This document shows positions 27,345 through 36,470 of a DNA stretch of 64,000 nt, piece by piece. The stretch's first letter is position 1, and every line of letters begins with the position of its first letter. Both the position numbers and the translations under genes were made by a program. The notes beneath the pieces are model-generated. The model did not search any database and was not told the DNA's origin. It saw nothing but the letters and a program-made list of their open reading frames with translations. Origin of the DNA: Methyloglobulus sp. (GTDB lineage Bacteria; Pseudomonadota; Gammaproteobacteria; Methylococcales; Methylomonadaceae); the NCBI GenBank assembly GCA_013141505.1, contig JABFQX010000010.1, positions 62,001-126,000 of the forward strand, read 5' to 3'.

Positions 27345-27762
27345 TTATTTTTTAGACACCAATATTTTTATATACCAGTTGGAGAAGCTCGACGCGGACA
27401 AGTATACGAAAGCGCACCGCCTGATTGCCGAAGGTTTGGTCGCCCAATCGGCAGTTGTCAGCTTTCAAGTAGTGCAGGAGTGCATTAATATTTCGCTCAA
27501 AAAAGCAGAAATAACACTAAGTCACCAAGACATTAAAACCTATATGGAAAATGTTTTGATGCCGCTCTGCCAAGTGTTACCAAGTAAGATGCTTTATGGC
27601 AAAGCCATTGATCTGCAAGCCCGCTACAAGTATGGATTTTACGATTCCCTTATCGTTGCCGCCGCCCTGGAAGCCGATTGTAACGTGCTGTACAGCGAAG
27701 ATTTGCAGGACGGGCAGGTTATTGATGGGTTGACGATTAAAAACCCATTTGCCTTGGCGTGA
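27334..27762 (+). CDS. PIN-domain ribonuclease toxin (VapC-like)
   Basis: 142-aa PIN-domain protein. The acidic active-site residues are in place: Asp8 in FLDTNIFIY, Glu49 in VVQECI, Asp104 in YGFYDSLIVAAA and Asp123 in SEDLQDG. VapC toxins cleave tRNA or rRNA in an Mg-dependent manner and are silenced by the cognate antitoxin encoded just upstream. The start codon lies inside the antitoxin gene. The RNA target is not predictable. Confidence 0.88.
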   Translation: MNANYFLDTNIFIYQLEKLDADKYTKAHRLIAEGLVAQSAVVSFQVVQECINISLKKAEITLSHQDIKTYMENVLMPLCQVLPSKMLYGKAIDLQARYKYGFYDSLIVAAALEADCNVLYSEDLQDGQVIDGLTIKNPFALA

Positions 27763-27766
27763 GGAT

Positions 27767-27870
27767 CAGCATCGTTCCCACGCTCCGGCGTGGGAATGCA
27801 GTTTGTGACGCTCTAGCGTCATGCAACGCAGGAGCATTGCGGTATGAATTCCCACGCTGGAGCGTGGGAA
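27767..27870. repeat. REP-like palindromes, right of the toxin-antitoxin pair
   Basis: Two inverted units. 27767-27797 repeats the CAGCATCGTTCCCACGCT unit found at 26956. 27849-27870 carries TTCCCACGCTGGAGCGTGGG, itself a hairpin. Between them is GACGCTCTAGCGTC, another short palindrome. The cluster starts 4 bp after the toxin stop and could act as its terminator or as a transposition target. Confidence 0.72.
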
Positions 27871-27924
27871 CTATAGAAGTTATGTTCTTGTGGAGTTTAT
27901 TTCTTGGTCAATAACGAGGGCTTT

Positions 27925-28236
27925 ATGGGACACTTTATCGCAGAAAGAAGTCTGTTATATTCCCAGAAAGGGAGTTCTAACAGATATGAACTTAATGTTC
28001 GGATCAATGAGCCTAGGTTGGTCAATCAAGGTGAAGTAAATTTTGAATTTTCACCTGGAACTGCTGCCTGCAAAATTGAATTCAACGGCCTACCTGAAAG
28101 CCTTGTAGAAGAAGTATTCGGTGCCGATTCGATTCAGGCCCTTAGTTTGGCAACAAACATAGACCCCTATCTAAAAAGGTTGCAAAAAGAATATGACTTG
28201 TATTGGATCGATGGTGAGCCTTATTTTGAGGAATGA
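27925..28236 (+). CDS. Hypothetical protein, cytoplasmic
   Basis: 103 aa from ATG 27925, chosen because GAGGG lies 5 bp upstream; the in-frame TTG at 27904 has no ribosome-binding site. The sequence alternates beta-rich (YELNVRINEPR, GEVNFEFSPG) and short helical parts and is acidic. No signal peptide and no family that I recognise. It lies alone between repeat clusters. It may be an accessory gene of the same repeat-rich island as the toxin-antitoxin pair. Confidence 0.55.
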   Translation: MGHFIAERSLLYSQKGSSNRYELNVRINEPRLVNQGEVNFEFSPGTAACKIEFNGLPESLVEEVFGADSIQALSLATNIDPYLKRLQKEYDLYWIDGEPYFEE

Positions 28237-28249
28237 CGAAGCCAAGTAG

Positions 28250-28277
28250 GTCAGGTTGCGCCTGAGCGCTACCTGAC
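28250..28277. repeat. Short palindrome (GTCAGGT/ACCTGAC)
   Basis: GTCAGGT at 28250-28256 pairs with ACCTGAC at 28271-28277; the loop contains complementary GCGC stretches. It starts 13 bp after the preceding stop codon and may act as a terminator-like hairpin or a REP unit. Confidence 0.55.
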
Positions 28278-28350
28278 AATTGGGATACCCTAATGTCACA
28301 TAACCGCTATCGTGGCAATGTGACCTACATCAACCATTATTGAAAGTCTT

Positions 28351-28406
28351 GTAGGGTGCGTTCTATGCACGATTTACCGTTGAAAGGTGCGCCGAGCGCA
28401 CCCTAC
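28351..28406. repeat. 56-bp inverted-repeat unit (GTAGGGTGCG ends)
   Basis: Perfect 10-bp inverted ends, GTAGGGTGCG (28351-28360) and CGCACCCTAC (28397-28406). Units with GTAGGGTGCG ends are widespread dispersed repeats in proteobacterial genomes. This copy ends 17 bp before the thiolase gene, so it may influence that gene's leader. Confidence 0.7.
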
Positions 28407-28423
28407 GAAATAGAAATTTATCA

Positions 28424-29467
28424 ATGAAACAACAAAGAAAAGCCATCGCCCTCATCTCTGGCGGCCTTGATTCCATGCTGGCGGCTAAAACCATTATGGA
28501 GCAAGGCATCCATGTCGAAGGCATCAATTTTTTTACTGGCTTCTGTGTGGAAGGCCATACCCATGCCATTCGTGAAAAGGATAAGGCTAAACCGAAACGG
28601 AATAACTCTTTGTGGGTTGCCGAGCAATTGGGTATCAAGCTGCATATCGTCGATGTTATTGAAGAATATAAAAAAGTCCTGATTAACCCCAAACACGGCT
28701 ACGGCGCAAACATGAACCCGTGCCTGGATTGCAAAATCTTCATGGTCAATAAGGCCAAGCAATGGCTGGTTGAAAACAATTTCGATTTCATTATCACTGG
28801 TGAGGTCATCGGGCAAAGGCCGATGTCCCAGCGTAAATGGACAATGCCTATCATATCTGAGCAATCAGGTGCTGATGATTTGCTGCTACGTCCTCTGTGT
28901 GCACTTAATTTACCCGCAACTTTGCCCGAACGGGAAGGTTGGATTGACAGGGAAAAGTTGCATTCCATAACAGGACGTTCGCGCAAGCCGCAAATAAGCA
29001 TGGCTAAACAATTCGGCTTTGATGAGTATTCTCAACCAGCCGGAGGTTGCTGTTTTTTGACCGATAAATATTATTCGGCAAAACTCGTCGATCTCTGGAA
29101 AGCGCGGGATAGCAGGGATTACGAGCTGGATGATGTTATGTTGCTGAAAGTCGGTAGACACATTCGCCCCAAACCACATTTTAAAATGATTGTTGCCAGG
29201 GAAGAAGGTGAAGGTCGCTTTATGCAAGGCTACAAGCGCGATTACATCAGTATGTACTGCACCAGCCATACAGGGCCGTTAGTGCTGCTGGACGGTTCGC
29301 CTTCCGCAGAAGATTTGTATCTTGCGGCAAGCATTACCGCCCGTTACGGACAAGGCCGCGATGCCGAACAAGTCGACATGGCGATCATGGAGAAAGATGG
29401 CTCAGAGCGGACTATTAAGGTCAAGCCCTTAGCCGGGGAAAAACTACCCGAGGAATGGGTGATATGA
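28424..29467 (+). CDS. PP-loop tRNA thiolation-type enzyme (MnmA/ThiI-related)
   Basis: 347 aa. The N-terminus has the ATP pyrophosphatase loop SGGLDSMLA (about 13-21), used by sulfur-inserting and adenylating enzymes such as MnmA and ThiI. A CLDCK motif (about 100-104) and an AGGCC pair (about 208) supply candidate catalytic cysteines. The C-terminal about 120 residues resemble an NFACT-R-type nucleic-acid-binding region (KVGRHIRPKPHFKMIV). It overlaps a TusA-like sulfur carrier gene, supporting sulfur transfer to RNA. Databases usually call such proteins tRNA 2- or 4-thiouridylases; the actual substrate is unproven. Confidence 0.78.
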   Translation: MKQQRKAIALISGGLDSMLAAKTIMEQGIHVEGINFFTGFCVEGHTHAIREKDKAKPKRNNSLWVAEQLGIKLHIVDVIEEYKKVLINPKHGYGANMNPCLDCKIFMVNKAKQWLVENNFDFIITGEVIGQRPMSQRKWTMPIISEQSGADDLLLRPLCALNLPATLPEREGWIDREKLHSITGRSRKPQISMAKQFGFDEYSQPAGGCCFLTDKYYSAKLVDLWKARDSRDYELDDVMLLKVGRHIRPKPHFKMIVAREEGEGRFMQGYKRDYISMYCTSHTGPLVLLDGSPSAEDLYLAASITARYGQGRDAEQVDMAIMEKDGSERTIKVKPLAGEKLPEEWVI

Positions 29468-29691
29468 CCAGGGAAGTGCTGAATGTACGGCGTTTGTTAT
29501 GCCCGTTGCCTGTGATCCGCACCCAAGATAAAGTCAAACAAATGCACCCAGGCGATCAATTAGAAGTCATCTGCACCGATCCCGGCGTAATGCAGGATAT
29601 TCCCGCGTGGTGTCGTATCAATGGGCATAAGGTGTTGGAAAGCAGTTCTGGCGACCATGAATATATTATCTTGCTCGAAGTGGGTAGCTAG
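29464..29691 (+). CDS. TusA-family sulfurtransferase
   Basis: 75 aa from ATG 29464. This start is chosen over ATG 29455 because GAGGA at 29450-29454 is properly spaced only from the later ATG. The TusA signature is RRLLCPLPVIRT, with the persulfide-carrying Cys13 in the CPxP motif. The gene start lies inside the thiolase gene, so the two are translationally coupled. The likely role is delivering sulfur to the PP-loop enzyme. Confidence 0.88.
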   Translation: MTREVLNVRRLLCPLPVIRTQDKVKQMHPGDQLEVICTDPGVMQDIPAWCRINGHKVLESSSGDHEYIILLEVGS

Positions 29692-29741
29692 CTTACGATT
29701 AATCCGCAGCAGACTTACATTTTTCAAAGAGAAATCATCAC

Positions 29742-30956
29742 ATGGCAGTAGGACAAACCCAGTTTCCCAACATGCCGGAAATCCCCGGCATTAAATTAGG
29801 CACAACCAATGCCGGTATCAAACAAACCGTTAGAGACGATTTGTTACTGATAGATATGGTAGAAGGTTCAACCTGCGCCGCCGTATTCACACGCAACGCT
29901 TTTTGTGCCGCTCCGGTGCATGTAGCGAAATCCCATCTTTCGCAGCAACCGCGCTGGTTGCTGATCAATTCCGGCAATGCCAATGCGGGGACGGGACTGC
30001 AAGGTTACGAAGATGCCAAGACCACATGCCAAGATGTCGCTGTAGAAACCGGTGGCAAAGCCAATCAGGTTTTACCTTTTTCCACCGGCGTAATTGGGCA
30101 ACCTTTGCGTGTTGATAAGATTAGGGCGGCGATACCGTCAGCTTATCAGGCATTAAATCAGTTGGGTTGGGACAAAGCCGCCCGCGCCATCATGACCACG
30201 GACACGTTTCCCAAGGGCGTATCAAAAGCGATAACTCTGGGCGGACATAACATCACCATCAACGGCATTTCCAAAGGTGCAGGGATGATCCAACCGGATA
30301 TGGCGACGATGCTGGCGTTTATCGCTACCGATGCAAAAATTGCCCAGCCTTTGCTGCAAAGCTGTTTGGATACAGCGGTTGAACAATCTTTCAATCGAAT
30401 AACTGTCGATGGCGACACTTCCACCAACGATGCTTGTGTGTTGATGGCGAGTGGTTGTAGTTCCGCGCCGGAAATAACTGTGGGCAGTGAGTCTTACCAA
30501 GTCTTTGCCGATGCCATCATGGCGGTATCTAAACAGCTGGCGGAGTTAATAATCCGCGACGGCGAAGGTGCGACCAAGTTGATGCGTATCGTCGTCGAAC
30601 AAGCCCTTACCGATGAAGAAGCCGTGCGCGTAGGTAAAACTATCGCCCATTCGCCTTTAGTCAAGACCGCATTCTTTGCCAGTGATCCCAATTGGGGGCG
30701 GATACTGGCGGCGGTTGGGCGTGCCGGAGTCGAAAACATGGTGCTAGAAGATGTACAGCTTTTTTTGGATGATGTCTGCATCGTCAGGAATGGCTGCTGC
30801 GCCGACGATTACACTGAGGCCGCCGGGCAGCGGGTAATGGCTCAAGAAGAAATTACCATCACCGTCAAACTGAGACGAGGGCAAGCGATCCAGGAAGTGT
30901 TGACCTGCGATTTTTCTTATGATTATGTGAAAATTAATGCGGAATACCGGACTTGA
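29742..30956 (+). CDS. argJ: Bifunctional ornithine acetyltransferase/N-acetylglutamate synthase ArgJ
   Basis: Arginine biosynthesis enzyme that recycles the acetyl group from N-acetylornithine to glutamate. The 404 aa include the self-cleavage site KGAGMIQPDMATML, where Thr189 becomes the catalytic N-terminus of the beta chain. NSGNANAGTG and the C-terminal region ending CDFSYDYVKINAEYRT (shown as YDYVKINAEYRT) are standard. It is separated from the thiolase pair by 50 bp. Confidence 0.96.
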   Translation: MAVGQTQFPNMPEIPGIKLGTTNAGIKQTVRDDLLLIDMVEGSTCAAVFTRNAFCAAPVHVAKSHLSQQPRWLLINSGNANAGTGLQGYEDAKTTCQDVAVETGGKANQVLPFSTGVIGQPLRVDKIRAAIPSAYQALNQLGWDKAARAIMTTDTFPKGVSKAITLGGHNITINGISKGAGMIQPDMATMLAFIATDAKIAQPLLQSCLDTAVEQSFNRITVDGDTSTNDACVLMASGCSSAPEITVGSESYQVFADAIMAVSKQLAELIIRDGEGATKLMRIVVEQALTDEEAVRVGKTIAHSPLVKTAFFASDPNWGRILAAVGRAGVENMVLEDVQLFLDDVCIVRNGCCADDYTEAAGQRVMAQEEITITVKLRRGQAIQEVLTCDFSYDYVKINAEYRT

Positions 30957-31099
30957 GGTTTTGTGCGCGTTCAATCAGCGGATGATTAGTTCATAATAAC
31001 TAGCTAACGCAGTCTAAAATTCAAAACAATACGACGAAATGACTAGGCTGGGTTACGATGTATTCATTGCCGCTATCATGACTTACGCAAACAGCCTCA

Positions 31100-31840
31100 A
31101 TGTCTACTGAATTACCTTTCGCTTACCATATTCGCCGCAGCCAGCGCGCTTCCAGGGCTCGTATTGTGGTCAAACCCGGTCAGGTGGAAATTGTTGCGCC
31201 CTTTCAGGTACCCGAACATAAGCTGCATCAATTTGTTCAGGCAAAACAGCAGTGGATCACCCAGGCATTAAACAAAATGGCAGCTGCGAGCCCGCAGCAG
31301 ACTGATTTCGTTCCTGCCCAATATAAAACGGGCGCTGAGATGACTTATCTGGGCAACCATTACCCGTTAATGCTTAAGCCGTCAAAACTGAAAAGGGTTA
31401 AAGTCGAGTTTGCTGATGGTTATACCATTCACGTACCCGATGCGATGAAGCCTGATGATTGTCAACCTGCCATCAGAGAAGCAATGATCCGCTGGATGAA
31501 AAAGCAAACCAAACAGCATGTTGAACAGATGGTAGAAATACATGCCAGTAAACAACAATTATTTCCACGAGCCATTACGATTAAGACGCAAAAAAGCCGA
31601 TGGGGCAGTTGTGGTATCCATAATGACATAAATATCAATTGGCTACTGATTATGGCACCCAAAGAGGTGTTGGAGTACGTCGTCGTGCATGAGCTTTGTC
31701 ACATCAAAGTTAAAAATCATTCTAGTAAATTTTGGTCACTGGTTGCCGAACACATGCCGGATTACCAAAATCGGCGAAACTGGCTGAAAAAACAGGGGCG
31801 AAGTTTGATGTTGGCGTTTTCAGATCAACCTGACCGATGA
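31100..31840 (+). CDS. YgjP-like (SprT/M48-type) zinc metallopeptidase-domain protein
   Basis: 246 aa of the YgjP/DUF45 family. The zinc motif is HELCH (197-201) with a third ligand His207 in KNHSSKFW, and the family block KSRWGSCG precedes it. There is no signal peptide, so the protein is cytoplasmic. It overlaps radA by 4 bp (ATGA), implying translational coupling. Physiological substrates of this family are not known. Confidence 0.88.
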   Translation: MSTELPFAYHIRRSQRASRARIVVKPGQVEIVAPFQVPEHKLHQFVQAKQQWITQALNKMAAASPQQTDFVPAQYKTGAEMTYLGNHYPLMLKPSKLKRVKVEFADGYTIHVPDAMKPDDCQPAIREAMIRWMKKQTKQHVEQMVEIHASKQQLFPRAITIKTQKSRWGSCGIHNDININWLLIMAPKEVLEYVVVHELCHIKVKNHSSKFWSLVAEHMPDYQNRRNWLKKQGRSLMLAFSDQPDR

Positions 31841-33213
31841 GTAAGAAAAATAAAATCGCTTTCGTTTGCCAAGAATGCGGCGCAGATTATCCGCGTTGGG
31901 GTGGGCAGTGCACGAGTTGCGGCGAATGGAATAGCATAAAAGAAGTCAGGTTAGGCACAGCTGGAAACGAACGTAACAGCCGTTCTTTAGGCTACGCGGG
32001 CAGTGTTTCAGAAGTGAAGTTGCTGTCCGATGTCAGTTTGGTAAACGCTGAACGCATTGCCACCGGCATGTCAGAATTTGATCGAGTGCTGGGCGGCGGA
32101 ATTGTGACAGGTAGTGTGGTGTTGATCGGCGGCGCGCCGGGGGCAGGCAAAAGTACGATTTTGTTGCAAGCGATAGCCAATATCGCCGTACAGGGAATTT
32201 CTGTCTTGTATGTTTCCGGCGAGGAATCTTTGCAGCAAATCGCCGAACGGGCGCACCGCTTAAATCTGCCAGCCGACAAAATTATGATGTTGGCAGAAAC
32301 CTCAGTGCAACGAATTTGTGATGTGCTAGATGAGATAAAGCCGAAGATTTTGGTGATCGACTCCATCCAGGTCGTGTACACCCAAGATGTCGAGTCCGCG
32401 CCGGGGTCTGTCTCGCAGGTCAGGGAATCGGCCAGTTACCTGACCCAATATGCAAAAAAGCACCATATTTCCATCTTTATGGTTGGGCATGTCACCAAAG
32501 ACCAATCCCTTGCAGGGCCGATGACCTTAAGCCATATCGTCGATACTCAGGTTATGCTCTCGTCTACGGATGATGCCCGTTTCAGGGTACTAAGGGCTGA
32601 TAAAAACCGCTTTGGTAGTGTCGGTGAACTAGGTTTTTTTGCCATGGACAGCACGGGTCTTAAAGAAGTTAAAAATCCCTCGGCGATGTTCCTAAACAGG
32701 CCGGACAAACCCTCTCCAGGCAGCGTGGTGACTGTGTTATGGGAAGGTACTCGACCCTTGCTGGTGGAAATTCAGGCGCTGGTAACCGAATGTCAGTACG
32801 GCAATCCACGCAGGCTTGCCGTCGGTTTCGACCAAAACCGTCTCGCTATGTTATTGGCGGTATTGACCCGTCATGGTGGCCTAGTTACCGCCAATGATGA
32901 GATCTATGCCAATGTGGTCGGCGGCATCAAGGTTACTGAAACCAGCTCCGATTTGGCGATTATCGTTGGCATCGTCTCAAGTTTCAGGGATAAAATAATT
33001 CCGCACGACGCATTCTTTTTCGGGGAAATCGGTTTAAGTGGTGAAATCAGACCGGTGGCGAATGGTCAAGCACGATTAAATGATGCTGCCAAACATGGCT
33101 TTAAAAAAGCCGTGATCCCGAAAGCCAACGCACCTAAAAAACGAATTGAGGATTTAGAAATATACCCGGTTGCGACACTTTCGGAAGCGTTGGATGTGAT
33201 AGCGACACTTTAA
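31837..33213 (+). CDS. radA: DNA repair protein RadA (Sms)
   Basis: Branch-migration helicase in recombinational repair. The 458 aa carry an N-terminal C4 zinc finger (Cys 11, 14, 25, 28), a RecA-like core with Walker A GGAPGAGKST (98-107), the RadA-specific KNRFG motif (256-260) and a C-terminal Lon-like domain. All diagnostic elements are intact. Confidence 0.97.
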   Translation: MSKKNKIAFVCQECGADYPRWGGQCTSCGEWNSIKEVRLGTAGNERNSRSLGYAGSVSEVKLLSDVSLVNAERIATGMSEFDRVLGGGIVTGSVVLIGGAPGAGKSTILLQAIANIAVQGISVLYVSGEESLQQIAERAHRLNLPADKIMMLAETSVQRICDVLDEIKPKILVIDSIQVVYTQDVESAPGSVSQVRESASYLTQYAKKHHISIFMVGHVTKDQSLAGPMTLSHIVDTQVMLSSTDDARFRVLRADKNRFGSVGELGFFAMDSTGLKEVKNPSAMFLNRPDKPSPGSVVTVLWEGTRPLLVEIQALVTECQYGNPRRLAVGFDQNRLAMLLAVLTRHGGLVTANDEIYANVVGGIKVTETSSDLAIIVGIVSSFRDKIIPHDAFFFGEIGLSGEIRPVANGQARLNDAAKHGFKKAVIPKANAPKKRIEDLEIYPVATLSEALDVIATL

Positions 33214-33232
33214 AAAGAGACTGCTACAACAC

Positions 33233-34234
33233 ATGCCAAACGAATCACTATTTAAACCAGCCTGGTGGCTCAGTAATTGCCATTTACAGACCATTTATCC
33301 GGCATTATTAAGGCAAGTACCCAATCCACCCGATTACTTCCGGGAAAGGCTGACTACACCCGACCATGACTTTATCGACGTAGATTTCTGCGGAACTGGC
33401 GCTAAACCTTTGGTAATCTTATTGCATGGTCTAACCGGAAGTTCACAATCAGGCTATATCAAAGGATTGCAACAGGCTTTGTTCAAGTATGGAATGCGAA
33501 GTGCCGCACTCAATTTCCGTGGCTGTAGCGGCCAATCCAATAACAGAGCGCGTAGCTACCATTCGGGCGAAACTGAAGACATTCATTTTCTCTACCAAAC
33601 ATTACGCCAACGCGAACCCGACACACCCATAGCCGCTGTCGGTTTTTCATTAGGTGGCAATGTATTACTAAAATGGCTGGGGGAACAAGGGCAAAACCTA
33701 GATCTTTTCGCCGCCGTTGCGGTTTCTGTACCTTTGTTGTTGGGGCTGTGTGCAACCAAGCTGGATAAGGGATTATCAAAACTATATCGTGGTAATTTGC
33801 TGAAAGATTTAAAGAGCTACATGCGCAGCAAACATCAACATTTGGAAAACAGTGGTTACACACAAGACGCCCAGGCCATTCAAGAGTTAGGCGATCTTTC
33901 CGAAATTGCCTCATTTTGGCAATATGATGATTGCGTAGTCGCCAGATTGCATGGCTTTGCGGATGTGCATGATTACTACAACCGATCTAGCTCCAGGCAG
34001 TTTCTAAAATCTATCAACGTGCCGACGCTATTAATTCAATCAGTTGACGATCCTTTTATGACAGCGGAAGTCTTGCCCGAAGCCGCTGAAATATCGCCTT
34101 TTGTCGAACTGGAATTGACTACACACGGCGGTCATGTCGGTTTTATATCCGGACATATTCCCTTCAGACCACAATACTGGCTGGAACAACGGATACCGAA
34201 ACATCTTCTCAAACACATCAATATCCAGGCTTAA
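33233..34234 (+). CDS. yheT: YheT-family alpha/beta hydrolase
   Basis: 333 aa. The N-terminal KPAWWLSNCHLQTIYP is diagnostic of the YheT/AB_hydrolase_4 family. LLHGLTG forms the oxyanion region, the nucleophile elbow is GFSLGGN (Ser about 142), and the C-terminal THGGHVGF supplies the His. It starts 19 bp after radA. The family hydrolyses acyl esters, but the native substrate is unknown. Confidence 0.9.
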   Translation: MPNESLFKPAWWLSNCHLQTIYPALLRQVPNPPDYFRERLTTPDHDFIDVDFCGTGAKPLVILLHGLTGSSQSGYIKGLQQALFKYGMRSAALNFRGCSGQSNNRARSYHSGETEDIHFLYQTLRQREPDTPIAAVGFSLGGNVLLKWLGEQGQNLDLFAAVAVSVPLLLGLCATKLDKGLSKLYRGNLLKDLKSYMRSKHQHLENSGYTQDAQAIQELGDLSEIASFWQYDDCVVARLHGFADVHDYYNRSSSRQFLKSINVPTLLIQSVDDPFMTAEVLPEAAEISPFVELELTTHGGHVGFISGHIPFRPQYWLEQRIPKHLLKHINIQA

Positions 34235-34278
34235 CATAAGCCTCGAATAACGTATCATCACAACACATATATTCGCTT

Positions 34279-34728
34279 ATGGACATAACCATCTGGGTTG
34301 ATGCCGATGCCTGCCCTAATGTCATCAAGGATATTTTATTCCGGGCGGCAGAACGTAGGCAGATTCCTACGATATTAGTAGCCAATCGCTCTATAGCCGC
34401 GCCACCGTCCCGCTTTATTTCATCCGTAAGAGTCGCCGGTGGCTTTGATGTCGCTGACAACCACATCGTCCAACAGTGCAAAACCAATGACCTGGTGATT
34501 ACCGCCGACATTCCCCTCGCAGCCGAAGTGGTCGCCAAGCAAGCCTACGCGCTAAACCCCAGAGGCGAGTTGTACACCCGCGAAAACATCAAAGAACACC
34601 TTGCCATGCGCGACTTCATGACCGAACTGCACGATACCGGGCAAACTTCAGGTGGCCCTTCCGCCTTTAATCAGCGCGATAAACAGGCTTTTGCCAATGC
34701 CTTGGATAAATTTTTGGCTAAATATTAG
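34279..34728 (+). CDS. yaiI: YaiI/YqxD family protein (DUF188)
   Basis: 149 aa. The family motif [13 protein letters not shown] starts at residue 7, and VANRSI and [12 protein letters not shown] follow, a PIN-like nuclease fold. The C-terminus ends exactly where the left end of an IS remnant begins (stop TAG 34726-34728), so the insertion lies immediately downstream and may have altered the last codons. The function of the family is unknown. Confidence 0.9.
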   Translation: MDITIWVDADACPNVIKDILFRAAERRQIPTILVANRSIAAPPSRFISSVRVAGGFDVADNHIVQQCKTNDLVITADIPLAAEVVAKQAYALNPRGELYTRENIKEHLAMRDFMTELHDTGQTSGGPSAFNQRDKQAFANALDKFLAKY

Positions 34729-35270
34729 AAGCTGTTTGGTTAAAGCTACCGTTATTTATCATATAATTACCATTTTAATCAAAGTTAATTTGTTAAATCT
34801 ATGTACGATAGTGATGTTACGCAAGGAGAATGGGGGCTTATTGAGGCCTATTTCCAGTCGGCGGACAAGCGGGGCGCGGTGGCAAAGCACGACAAGCGCA
34901 CCATCGTGAACGCCATTTTTTAACCCGGACAAGGCGGGTTGCGGCGTGCTGAAGGCGGCGACGGACAAGCACGCCTCCTTGGGGGCGTTTTCGGGCGATG
35001 CGGGCTACCGCGGCACCGCCGTCGAATTTGTCGAGACGGCGTTGAAGCCCAAGCTGCACATTTCGCACTTGTGCCCTTTGGGTAGAAGATCAAGGACGCT
35101 TTCGCCGTCCTGCCCACGCGCTGGATCGTGGGACGGACGTTTGCTTGGCTGGGCAATTACCGGCTGTCCAAGGATTTTGAAATATTGGCCCAGTCCGCTG
35201 AAAATATGGTTAGGGTAGCGATGATACAAATCACTTTGGCAAAATGTGTATGATTTTAACCAAACAGCTT
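34729..35270. mobile_element. Internally deleted IS5-type insertion sequence
   Basis: Inverted ends are perfect: AAGCTGTTTGGTTAAA at 34729-34744 and its complement at 35255-35270. Inside, reading frames resemble two separated parts of an IS5-family transposase with the middle missing. The element spans about 540 bp, roughly half of a functional copy. Because both ends survive, it could still be mobilised by a related transposase elsewhere. Confidence 0.85.
34801..35253 (+). pseudogene. Fragmentary IS5-family transposase
   Basis: The N-terminal portion begins at ATG 34801 (MYDSDVTQGEWGLIEAYF) and breaks off near 34920 after TIVNAIF. A C-terminal portion follows in pieces: FSGDAGYRGTAVEFV near 34990, then [14 protein letters not shown]-like sequence near 35105-35150 ([19 protein letters not shown]) and a stop at 35251. 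The central part is gone and at least one frameshift separates the pieces, so no functional enzyme is made. Confidence 0.85.
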
Positions 35271-35525
35271 CTTATTTTTTTGCCATCGGCAATTTCTTGT
35301 TGGTCGCCCATTCTTTTTGAACGAATATTTGTGCTTATGTCGCAGTCAGAACCCCTCCCATGCCGGATAGGTTTCTCAAATTAGCTGAAGCTTATGGGTA
35401 ATCAGGAAAAACTATGGACTTAAGTCTTAACGGCAACAGGGAATTATTATTTGTAACGTATAGATTCATAGCAGGGGAACTCGCTGGAACGGATATGTGT
35501 TCACAACAAAGCGGATTAAATCAGT

Positions 35526-36470
35526 TCAATATCTAACGCAGTTTCGACCATCTTGTTTAGCCTGATACAGCATGGCATCGGCACTATCAATTAGCGATTT
35601 TGGAGTTGAGTCAGAAGTGTTTGTCACCAACCCAATGGAGATGGTGACACTCGGTAAAAAAGTGCCATCCAGGCAATCAACCACCTTATTTTCTATATCA
35701 TGCCGAATACGCTCCGCTACTTTTACCGCTTCTTCTTTTGTGGTGTTAGGCAGTAGAATCAGGAATTCTTCACCGCCAAACCGGGTAGCAAAATCGCAAG
35801 AACGCATTGTTGTTTTCAGACAGTTACCGATAATAATCAGCGCTTGATCACCTGCCAAATGCCCGAAAGTATCATTGTATTGTTTAAAATGATCCACATC
35901 GATCAGCAACACGCACAGGGGATGCCCGGTTTCGTTCGCCTGTACTAAAAAACGGGTAAATGCATTATTTAGCCAGCGCCGATTGTACAGGCCGGTCAAA
36001 ACATCGGTGGTCGCGTGGTTAGTTAGCTCGCCTATCCTTGAACGATCCCGCACGATACACTCTGTACTGGCTTTAATCCACTGAGTCAAAATCTTAAGCA
36101 AATTACAGACAAAAGGATTGGATTCTGAAATGAGTTCGTGAAACAAGTCGCGATGAATAGGGAATACTTTCGCAGGTTCTCGAACTACAACATAAGCGGA
36201 AGGTAAGGCATTATCAAGTATGGACATTTCACCAACAGAACAGCCTTTTTCAAGCACTCGTTCATCTATTTCATCTGTCGTATCAAAATGCACAGAGAGG
36301 CTTCCTGATAACAATAGATAAATGTAATCATTTTCATGATCGGGTGACAACAATACCTCACCTGAGGCCAATTCTATTGGCCTGGCCTGTGCGTGTATCC
36401 TCTCAATGACTGCTGCAGATACGTCTTTAAGCAGTCGAGTTTCTGCCAATTCCTGGATAAGGCTACCCAT
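35526..36470 (-). CDS. Cyclic-nucleotide-binding-domain diguanylate cyclase
   Basis: 314 aa. Residues about 15-115 form a Crp-like cNMP-binding domain (YLLLSGSLSV, GCSVGEMS). A helical linker leads to a GGDEF domain (about 155-314) with the active-site GGEEF (232-236). A product-inhibition site RSCD (223-226) lies five residues before it, as in feedback-controlled cyclases. It probably makes c-di-GMP in response to a bound nucleotide or other ligand. There is no DNA-binding or membrane segment. Confidence 0.9.
   Translation of the reverse strand: MGSLIQELAETRLLKDVSAAVIERIHAQARPIELASGEVLLSPDHENDYIYLLLSGSLSVHFDTTDEIDERVLEKGCSVGEMSILDNALPSAYVVVREPAKVFPIHRDLFHELISESNPFVCNLLKILTQWIKASTECIVRDRSRIGELTNHATTDVLTGLYNRRWLNNAFTRFLVQANETGHPLCVLLIDVDHFKQYNDTFGHLAGDQALIIIGNCLKTTMRSCDFATRFGGEEFLILLPNTTKEEAVKVAERIRHDIENKVVDCLDGTFLPSVTISIGLVTNTSDSTPKSLIDSADAMLYQAKQDGRNCVRY

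Noticed and set aside
26940-28420. CRISPR array
   Set aside because: The repeated units are palindromic REP-type elements at irregular spacing, not regularly spaced direct repeats with unique spacers, and no cas genes are present.
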